Shown here: piece after piece, positions 1 to 5,292 of the stretch
Layout: each line of letters starts with the position of its first letter
Numbering within the stretch: position 1 is the stretch's first letter
Assembly (NCBI GenBank): GCA_017989775.1
Contig: JAGNPF010000029.1
Span: forward strand, 1 to 9,561
Direction of reading: 5' to 3'
DNA from: Flavobacterium sp.
Lineage (GTDB): Bacteria; Bacteroidota; Bacteroidia; Flavobacteriales; Flavobacteriaceae
DNA length: 9,561 bases
Program-made: the position numbers and the translations under genes
Notes under the pieces: model-generated
Databases searched by the model: none
The model's input: the letters and a program-made list of their open reading frames with translations, nothing else
What the model was told of the DNA's origin: nothing

Positions 1-95
1 GTTTTGGACACGATGCCAGTTGGGCTTCAGGAATTGACCTAGGCTTGTATCCTCAAGCAAGAACAGTGATGTTTGGATTAAGTGCTGATTTTTAA
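1..95 (+). CDS. susC: SusC-family TonB-dependent outer membrane transporter, C-terminal end only (5' partial)
   Basis: Only the last 30 residues are visible, read in frame from base 3 to the TAA at 93-95. They end in GLYPQARTVMFGLSADF, a very typical tail of SusC/RagA transporters: the last beta-strand of the outer membrane barrel with a terminal Phe, the residue used for barrel assembly. Such proteins form the TonB-dependent channel that carries oligosaccharides into the periplasm, with a SusD protein acting as the lid. A susD gene starts 18 bp downstream, which supports the call strongly. The plug, the TonB box and most of the barrel lie outside the window, so substrate type cannot be judged from this fragment. 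Confidence 0.93.
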   Translation, partial: FGHDASWASGIDLGLYPQARTVMFGLSADF

Positions 96-113
96 TATAA
101 AAACTCAAAGACA

Positions 114-1823
114 ATGAAAAAATTAATATATATAGTAGCCATTTCAGCAACTCTTGTAACAACAAGTTGTTCGGACTACCTGGATTCCGAGAATCTTTAC
201 GGAAAAAATTCGGAGAATTTTTATAAAACACCTACGGACATTACCGAAGCTATGTCGGGTGTTTACAATGCCATTTATGTTCAAAATGCGATGAGCGAAG
301 AGCAAATGGTTGCCAATTTATTGGACAATATGATGTTAGGTGGTGGTGGTCCAGATGACAAAGCCGCCAAATGGGTCGATAATTTCGAAGACCCTCTGGA
401 AGATACCTATCGTGATGTGTGGGTGCAATCGTATTATGGAATAACAAGAGCCAATGCGATTATCGAGAAAACACCAGCAGCTGATTTTTCAAAGTACTTC
501 CCAACTGTTGAAGAAGCAGATAAATTCAAAAAACAAGCCATTGGGGAAGCTTTGTTCATGAGGGCATTCTTCAACTTTAGATTGGCCAAGCTTTTTGGAG
601 GTGTTCCATTAATCAACTCGCTTGATGCGGACAGAACCGTTGGAAGGTCGAGCTATACTGAAACTTTTGTACAAATTGCCACTGATTTAAAAGCGGCAAT
701 TGAGTCATTGCCAGCCACACCATTTCCAAGCATCCCGACCGAAAGTTATGGACATGCCAACAAATGGGTTGCCGAAGCTTATATGGCGCGTGTGTACTTG
801 TTTTATACCGGTTACATGCCCAACATCGAACAAAAAGCCACCACGGATTTACCATTGGTGGATGGGAAAACATTGAGCGCTACTGATGTTGCGGGCTATT
901 TAAATGATTGCATAAGCAACAGCGGTCATACTTTGGCTTCCGATTTCAGAAACCTATGGCCTTATTCTTATGTAAACAAAAGCGCCGGTAAAACCGTGTT
1001 GCCTTGGGCAGCAACCGAAAATTTGTCGTGGGTGGGACAAGATGGTGCCAAACCGACTTTCGGTACAGGAAACTTGGAAACGATGTTTGTTCAAAGATTC
1101 TCTTTTGGAGATTGGAACTGGACCAATGGGCCAATGTACACCAACCGATTGGCTTTGTTTAATGCATTGCGTGGTAACTCCTCATTGGTGCCTTTCGGAG
1201 AAGGTTGGGGAATGTGTCCGGTAAGTCCTAAATTATGGAACAATTGGTCCGATGCCGATCCTAGAAAAGTAGGCTCCATCCTCCAAGTTGGAAAAGCGGA
1301 ACAAGGAACAGATGGTTACAAAGGCGACAAAGGCGATCATGAAACGGGATATTGGAACAAAAAATATACCTCTATCCAACACCCAAATGCAGCCGGTAGC
1401 AACGTGGGTATGTTTGTTCAAATGTACAACTGGTCTAACACCGATATGCAATTGATGCACGCCCAGGATTTTATCTACATGCGTTATGCCGATGTATTGT
1501 TGATGCATTCCGAAATTACCAAAACAGCTACCGGCATAAATGCCGTAAGAGCCAGGGCAGGACTGTTGCCAGTAGGCTATTCATTGGAGGCTCTTAAAGA
1601 CGAGCGTTTAAAAGAATTGGCATTTGAAGGTTTGCACTGGTTTGACTTGGTGCGTTGGGGTGATGTTACCACAGCCTTCAACGATTCTTTTCCAGTGAGA
1701 AATTCAGGGTCAGATGTTGTTTACAGTGTAAAATATAGACCAGAGACCAAAGGGTTGATGCCAATTCCAGAAACGGAAATTAGATTGTCAAATGGAGTTT
1801 ACACTCAAAATCCAGGTTGGTAA
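114..1823 (+). CDS. susD: SusD/RagB-family glycan-binding outer membrane lipoprotein
   Basis: This 569-residue protein is of usual SusD length. It starts with a lipoprotein signal peptide whose lipobox ends at Cys19 (LVTTSC), followed by SDYLD, a common start of mature SusD proteins. Family landmarks are visible: AMSGVYNAIY near residue 47, FGGVPL at 161-166, a RARAGL motif in the C-terminal part, ELAFEG at 501-506, DLVRWG at 511-516, and the closing LMPIPETEI...QNPGW. SusD proteins sit on the cell surface, bind the glycan through a TPR-based scaffold, and close over the SusC barrel. The start 18 bp after the susC stop indicates one transcript. The neighbouring GH16 and GH3 genes suggest a beta-glucan ligand; this is inferred from context, not from the SusD sequence. 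No strong Shine-Dalgarno site precedes the ATG, as is normal in Bacteroidota. Confidence 0.96.
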   Translation: MKKLIYIVAISATLVTTSCSDYLDSENLYGKNSENFYKTPTDITEAMSGVYNAIYVQNAMSEEQMVANLLDNMMLGGGGPDDKAAKWVDNFEDPLEDTYRDVWVQSYYGITRANAIIEKTPAADFSKYFPTVEEADKFKKQAIGEALFMRAFFNFRLAKLFGGVPLINSLDADRTVGRSSYTETFVQIATDLKAAIESLPATPFPSIPTESYGHANKWVAEAYMARVYLFYTGYMPNIEQKATTDLPLVDGKTLSATDVAGYLNDCISNSGHTLASDFRNLWPYSYVNKSAGKTVLPWAATENLSWVGQDGAKPTFGTGNLETMFVQRFSFGDWNWTNGPMYTNRLALFNALRGNSSLVPFGEGWGMCPVSPKLWNNWSDADPRKVGSILQVGKAEQGTDGYKGDKGDHETGYWNKKYTSIQHPNAAGSNVGMFVQMYNWSNTDMQLMHAQDFIYMRYADVLLMHSEITKTATGINAVRARAGLLPVGYSLEALKDERLKELAFEGLHWFDLVRWGDVTTAFNDSFPVRNSGSDVVYSVKYRPETKGLMPIPETEIRLSNGVYTQNPGW

Positions 1824-1855
1824 TAATTAACAACTATTAATAAAAAATTATAATC

Positions 1856-2659
1856 ATGAAAAATATTAAAATATTATATGTTGTTCTTGCTTTGGTTATG
1901 CTGTTTTTTTCGGCCTGCGATCCAATTGTTGAAGAACAGAATTTAACGAATGGCAACAGTATTGATGGTGTTGAACTTAAAGCCACAAATACCACTTCAG
2001 GCGGTAATGAAATCAAACTTGAAATGCTTACCACAGGAATTAGTGGTCATTGGAATTACATAATAGGAAAAGCTTTAACAAACAGATCGACAGTTATTTT
2101 TCCAGTTATGGGGACTTTCGATTTTGTATATAGAGGCACTTTGGGGGCAGAATTATTTGAAAAAAAGGTTTCCGTGACTATTAACAAGTTGGATCATCCT
2201 GTTCCGCCTGAATGGGGTGCCTTGTTGGGAACAGATGCAGTTAAAGGTAAAACTTGGGTTTTTTATAAAGATAATCCTGCGGCAAATGGTGACGGCCCAT
2301 TATGGTGGTTTATGTCTCCTCCTAATGATCCAAGTACAGCGATGAATGCTTGGTGGAATGCGGGAATATGTTGTGGTCCTAGTGATCAAAATGGTAAAAT
2401 GCATTTTGATTTAAATGGTGATGCAAATTATACACATTATGAAACCGCAACAGCTACCGGAACTAAAGGTAAATTTACTTTGGATGTGACAGGTAAAAGA
2501 TTGATTATTAGTGATGGAGCAAATATGCTTGGTTCTGCAGCGGGTAATAAAGATGGTGTATATACAATTGTTGAACTTACTCCAACCAAAATGGTTCTTT
2601 ATTTAAATAAAAATGAAGCAAATTCAACAGGTTGGACATTTGTTTTCAAACCAATGTAA
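1856..2659 (+). CDS. SusE-position surface glycan-binding lipoprotein with PKD-like and Trp-rich C-terminal domains (predicted)
   Basis: The 267-residue product has a lipoprotein signal ending in FSAC (Cys21), then an acidic linker. Residues about 38-110 have a beta-strand pattern resembling a divergent PKD/Ig-like domain. From about residue 118 a second domain starts with WGALLGTDAVKGKTWVF. It holds two Trp pairs (W150-W151 and W166-W167) and a vicinal Cys pair (C172-C173), followed by alternating beta strands to the C-terminus. The gene lies 32 bp after susD and ends at a strong terminator, so it is probably the last gene of the susCD transcript, the usual place for SusE-like glycan-binding proteins. 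Exposed aromatic pairs suit stacking on glucan rings. No catalytic motif is evident. In a hand-counted 60-codon sample, G+C at third positions is about 15%, against about 42-47% in samples from the genes on either side. Function is predicted from position and composition. Confidence 0.72.
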   Translation: MKNIKILYVVLALVMLFFSACDPIVEEQNLTNGNSIDGVELKATNTTSGGNEIKLEMLTTGISGHWNYIIGKALTNRSTVIFPVMGTFDFVYRGTLGAELFEKKVSVTINKLDHPVPPEWGALLGTDAVKGKTWVFYKDNPAANGDGPLWWFMSPPNDPSTAMNAWWNAGICCGPSDQNGKMHFDLNGDANYTHYETATATGTKGKFTLDVTGKRLIISDGANMLGSAAGNKDGVYTIVELTPTKMVLYLNKNEANSTGWTFVFKPM

Positions 2660-2683
2660 TTATTAGTTAGTTAGTAGTTTTCG

Positions 2684-2730
2684 AAAAGGGAAGATTAAAT
2701 TCTAATCTTCCTTTTTTGATTTTTTTTTAT
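2684..2730 (+). terminator. Rho-independent terminator after the susCD/SusE-like unit
   Basis: A perfect 9-bp stem (GGAAGATTA at 2689-2697, TAATCTTCC at 2703-2711) closes a 5-base loop. The stem extends outward by a G-U pair and an AAAA/TTTT block. The 3' arm runs into TTTTTT, then GA and nine more T. It begins 25 bp after the stop of the SusE-like gene. This is a textbook intrinsic terminator and separates the binding/transport genes from the enzyme genes. Confidence 0.9.
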
Positions 2731-2917
2731 CCATTAAACAGTAGCCCACCATTCGTTTCGTGAAATGAATTTTACTAATGAATTTACCCATTGGCCACTA
2801 CTTTTCTTTATCCTAATTTAAAACACTTCAAAGAAATAATCTTTGACCAATGGTCTTGTTGAGACATTATTGGCTAAGCTTTCTTGTTGTTTTTTTCGAA
2901 GTATAATTCAAATAAAA
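2731..2917 (+). promoter_or_regulatory. Probable promoter/regulatory region of the GH16 gene
   Basis: This region follows a strong terminator, so it should hold a promoter for the GH16 gene. It contains two nearly identical decamers in opposite orientation: CCATTGGCCA at 2788-2797 and, on the other strand, CCATTGGTCA (2844-2853). It also has a direct repeat of AATGAATTT (2764-2772 and 2777-2785). AATCTTTG at 2838-2845 matches the Bacteroidota -7 consensus TAnnTTTG at all but the first base, but no TTG lies at the right distance upstream. The promoter itself is therefore not pinned down. No coding sequence was seen here. Confidence 0.4.
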
Positions 2918-3982
2918 ATGATGAAAATGGTCAAAATTTTTTTGGTATCATCAACCTTGCTGCTCTTGGCTATGTTGAGTTGCAGCTCAGAAGACAGCGC
3001 AGTCAACATACCCAATAATACGCAAATAAATGTAGTGATCAACACTGAAATTGTCGGCACCACCTCTTCTATGCCCAATGGCAATGGCAGCGGTACAGTA
3101 AAATTTGACATAAGTCCCAACAGTGGCGTATCCTATAAGATTGTTTTTGGCGACGGCGAAACGATTGAAACCAAGACGGGGATTTTTACCCACACTTATA
3201 GGGCCAGTGGCACCAAAACGTATGAAATAAAAGTCACGGCATTCAACGGCTTGAAATATTATGATGCGACAAAATCGATTGTGGTTTTTGTTGCAACTTC
3301 CCAAATTTGGGGAGACGAATTCGATGTTGACGGAGCTCCCGACAGCAACAAATGGGGATATGATTTAGGTGCCGGTGGTTGGGGAAACAACGAACCCCAA
3401 TATTACACTAACCGAACCGATAATGCAATCGTTCAAGGTGGCTTTTTGAAAATTATTACCAAAAAAGAAAATTATCTTGGAAGCAGTTATACATCAGCAA
3501 GGCTGCTCAGTAAAGGTAAGTTTTCATTCAAATACGGCAAAGTAGAATTCAGGGCCAAAATGCCCGTGGGAGGTGGAACTTGGCCTGCATTATGGCTGTT
3601 GGGAGACAATATCGACACCGCCTCTTGGCCTGCTTGCGGTGAAATTGACATTATGGAACATCTAGGAAACCAACGAAACAAAATTTATGGAACGCTCCAT
3701 TATCCGGGACATTCAGGAGCAACAGGCGATGGTACGACAACAATAATATCGAATGCCGATACGGAATTCCATCTCTATTCAATAGATTGGCGGGCAGACA
3801 GCATCAAATTTTACGTGGATAACCAGTTGTTTAAAACCTTCGCCAATTCGGCAAATGTACCTTTCAACCAGAATTTTTTCTTGATCATGAATTGCGCCAT
3901 TGGCGGAAATTTTGGAGGAGCCATAGACCCGAATTTCGTGTCTTCAACTTTCGAAATTGATTATGTGAGAGTATATAATTAA
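2918..3982 (+). CDS. PKD-GH16 endo-beta-glucanase lipoprotein (laminarinase-like)
   Basis: The reading frame stays open upstream to a TTG at 2843, but ATG at 2918 (or 2921) is chosen because it directly begins a lipoprotein signal peptide, MKMVKIFLVSSTLLLLAMLSC, with Cys22. The protein is 354 residues. A PKD domain covers roughly residues 35-125, with FGDG at 77-80 and HTY at 92-94. A GH16 domain follows from about residue 129 to the end, with GNNEPQYYTNR, GGGTWPALWLL and the catalytic signature GEIDIMEH. By family rule E242 is the nucleophile, D244 the assisting residue and E247 the acid/base. This form of the motif is typical of laminarinases (GH16_3), which cut beta-1,3 or mixed beta-1,3/1,4 glucans internally. 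Acidic residues soon after the lipidated Cys (CSSED) are compatible with surface display. There is no C-terminal CBM or sorting domain. The enzyme probably makes the oligosaccharides imported by SusCD. Confidence 0.93.
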   Translation: MMKMVKIFLVSSTLLLLAMLSCSSEDSAVNIPNNTQINVVINTEIVGTTSSMPNGNGSGTVKFDISPNSGVSYKIVFGDGETIETKTGIFTHTYRASGTKTYEIKVTAFNGLKYYDATKSIVVFVATSQIWGDEFDVDGAPDSNKWGYDLGAGGWGNNEPQYYTNRTDNAIVQGGFLKIITKKENYLGSSYTSARLLSKGKFSFKYGKVEFRAKMPVGGGTWPALWLLGDNIDTASWPACGEIDIMEHLGNQRNKIYGTLHYPGHSGATGDGTTTIISNADTEFHLYSIDWRADSIKFYVDNQLFKTFANSANVPFNQNFFLIMNCAIGGNFGGAIDPNFVSSTFEIDYVRVYN

Positions 3983-4004
3983 TGGTTTTTGGTTAGTAGT
4001 TAGC

Positions 4005-4052
4005 TTTTCATTATTTGCTTCTGTCTCATTTTGACAGAAGCGATAATGAAAA
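4005..4052 (+). terminator. Long hairpin after the GH16 gene, possible terminator or mRNA 3'-end element
   Basis: The arms 4005-4025 and 4033-4052 pair almost completely. An outer block TTTTCATTAT/ATAATGAAAA (10 bp) and an inner block GCTTCTGTC/GACAGAAGC (9 bp) are separated only by a TT-versus-G internal bulge, with a 7-base loop. It starts 22 bp after the GH16 stop, where a terminator is expected. There is no immediate T-run after the stem (AAAACAATTGC follows), so it is not a classical intrinsic terminator. It could stabilise the 3' end or terminate with help. Confidence 0.5.
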
Positions 4053-4085
4053 CAATTGCTTTTTATAGCAGAATAATCATTTAGT

Positions 4086-4114
4086 TTTTGTTATTTTTAT
4101 TTTTTCTAACAAAA
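4086..4114. promoter_or_regulatory. Inverted repeat just upstream of the EEP gene, possible operator
   Basis: TTTTGTTA (4086-4093) and TAACAAAA (4107-4114) are a perfect 8-bp inverted repeat with a 13-base T-rich spacer, ending 18 bp before the ATG at 4133. Half-site centres lie 21 bp apart, two helical turns, as for a dimeric regulator. The region is AT-rich, so chance symmetry is possible. Confidence 0.28.
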
Positions 4115-4132
4115 TCATAATAGTGTAATTAA

Positions 4133-4972
4133 ATGAAATATATTCTGGCACTACTGACTGCTTTTATTCTAACTTTCGGGCAGGCACAATCATTAAAGTT
4201 GATGACCTACAACATCCGTTTAGATATTGATAGTGATGGAGAAAATAATTGGTCGAATCGAAAAGAGTTTTTCACTTCGCAAATGCAATTTTACGAACCC
4301 GATATTTTTGGCATTCAAGAAGCTAAACCTAATCAAACAATTGATATCGCCTCTGTCCTGTCGCAATATAATAACATTGGTATAGGAAGGAACGGTTTGG
4401 GGAAAGGAGAATCTTCGAATATTTTTTATAAAAAAGAGCGTTTCAAAGTATTGCAAAACAACACTTTTTGGCTTTCAGAAACCCCTGATGTGATTTCCAA
4501 AGGTTGGGATGCCGCATTCAACAGGGTATGCACTTATGCCTTGTTTAAAGATTTGAAAACAAAAAAATCTTTTTGGGTTTTTAACACGCATTTAGACCAT
4601 ATGGGTGATTTGGCCAGAACAAACGGAATTCAGCTTATCCTTTCGAAAATAGCGACACTAAATACCCAAAAAGTCCCAGTGTTTTTTATGGGTGATTTTA
4701 ATTCAAAACCAAATGAAGACCGAATTGTTTCCCTGAAAAAAGTGATGCTGGACACAAGAGAAATTTCAGAAGAAAAACCTTTTGGGCCTGTTGGAACTTT
4801 CAATGGTTTTAAACACAACGAGCCAGTAACAGACTGTATTGATTATATTTTTATTTCGAAAAACAGCAACTTCAAAGTCAAAAAATTCGCTGTTCTGAGC
4901 GACTCCAAGGATTTAAAATATCCGTCTGATCATCTGCCAGTTTATGTAGAAATATTGACATCCAAAAATTGA
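4133..4972 (+). CDS. Secreted endonuclease/exonuclease/phosphatase (EEP) superfamily hydrolase
   Basis: The 279-residue protein begins with a signal peptide (MKYILALLTAFILTFGQAQS), without a lipobox Cys, so it is probably released into the periplasm or beyond. The EEP metal-dependent phosphohydrolase core is complete: N27 in TYNIRLD, E63 in GIQEA, H153 and D155 in NTHLDH, D188 and N190 in GDFNSKP, D237 in DYIFIS, and D266-H267 in SDHLPV. The enzyme is therefore probably active on a phosphoester: a nucleic acid, inositol phosphate, phospholipid head group or sugar phosphate. The sequence does not say which. It lies between the GH16 and GH3 genes of the PUL, with 150 and 320 bp gaps. Exported EEP proteins are common in Bacteroidota and turn up near PULs, but their role there is not established to my knowledge. 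The start is secure because it precedes the signal peptide. Confidence 0.88.
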   Translation: MKYILALLTAFILTFGQAQSLKLMTYNIRLDIDSDGENNWSNRKEFFTSQMQFYEPDIFGIQEAKPNQTIDIASVLSQYNNIGIGRNGLGKGESSNIFYKKERFKVLQNNTFWLSETPDVISKGWDAAFNRVCTYALFKDLKTKKSFWVFNTHLDHMGDLARTNGIQLILSKIATLNTQKVPVFFMGDFNSKPNEDRIVSLKKVMLDTREISEEKPFGPVGTFNGFKHNEPVTDCIDYIFISKNSNFKVKKFAVLSDSKDLKYPSDHLPVYVEILTSKN

Positions 4973-5292
4973 CTCTTACTAAAATACAAAGAATATTAAA
5001 AACAATATTAATACTTTATAAGTATTTAGAAGTCTAATAATTAAAGTGTTAGAAGCCGCGAGAAGAATTAGAGGATATTTTAGTGAAATAAATAGGTTAA
5101 AATTATACAGGTGTGTTGATTTAGCATTGACTTCCCAAAAACAGATAGTTGATTGTGTAAGGGTTTGTGAACTAAAATAAATGAAAAAGGTCTAAATCGC
5201 TTCTAAATCAAAACAATACGAAAAACAGGTTTTTAATTCAATAATTAGAAAAAATAACATTAAATTTAGTCGATAAAACCAGTATTTGAAAG
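4973..5292. other. 320-bp non-coding region between the EEP and GH3 genes, with candidate regulatory repeats
   Basis: No credible coding sequence was seen on either strand. Near the EEP stop is a small hairpin, AATACTT-TAT-AAGTATT (5010-5026), without a T-run. Further on, the octamer TCTAAATC occurs twice as a direct repeat, at 5191-5198 and 5202-5209, exactly 11 bp apart. A 7/8 inverted match (GATTTAGC) lies at 5118-5125. AAAAAC-AG-GTTTTT occurs at 5221-5234. No clean TTG/TAnnTTTG promoter pair was found, although TAAATTTA near 5270 resembles the -7 element. The length suggests that the GH3 gene has its own control region. Confidence 0.5.

Noticed and set aside
2843..2917. TTG start at 2843 adding 25 residues to the GH16 protein
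   Set aside because: The extra residues would place the lipoprotein signal peptide internally. ATG at 2918/2921 starts it directly.
4133..4972. EEP protein as an effector nuclease of a defence system
   Set aside because: It has a secretion signal, lies among PUL genes, and no defence partner is nearby.
5040..5290. A small gene or structured RNA in the EEP-GH3 gap
   Set aside because: The only ATG frames seen are a few codons long and no riboswitch-like conserved pairing could be made out; only short repeats are supported.
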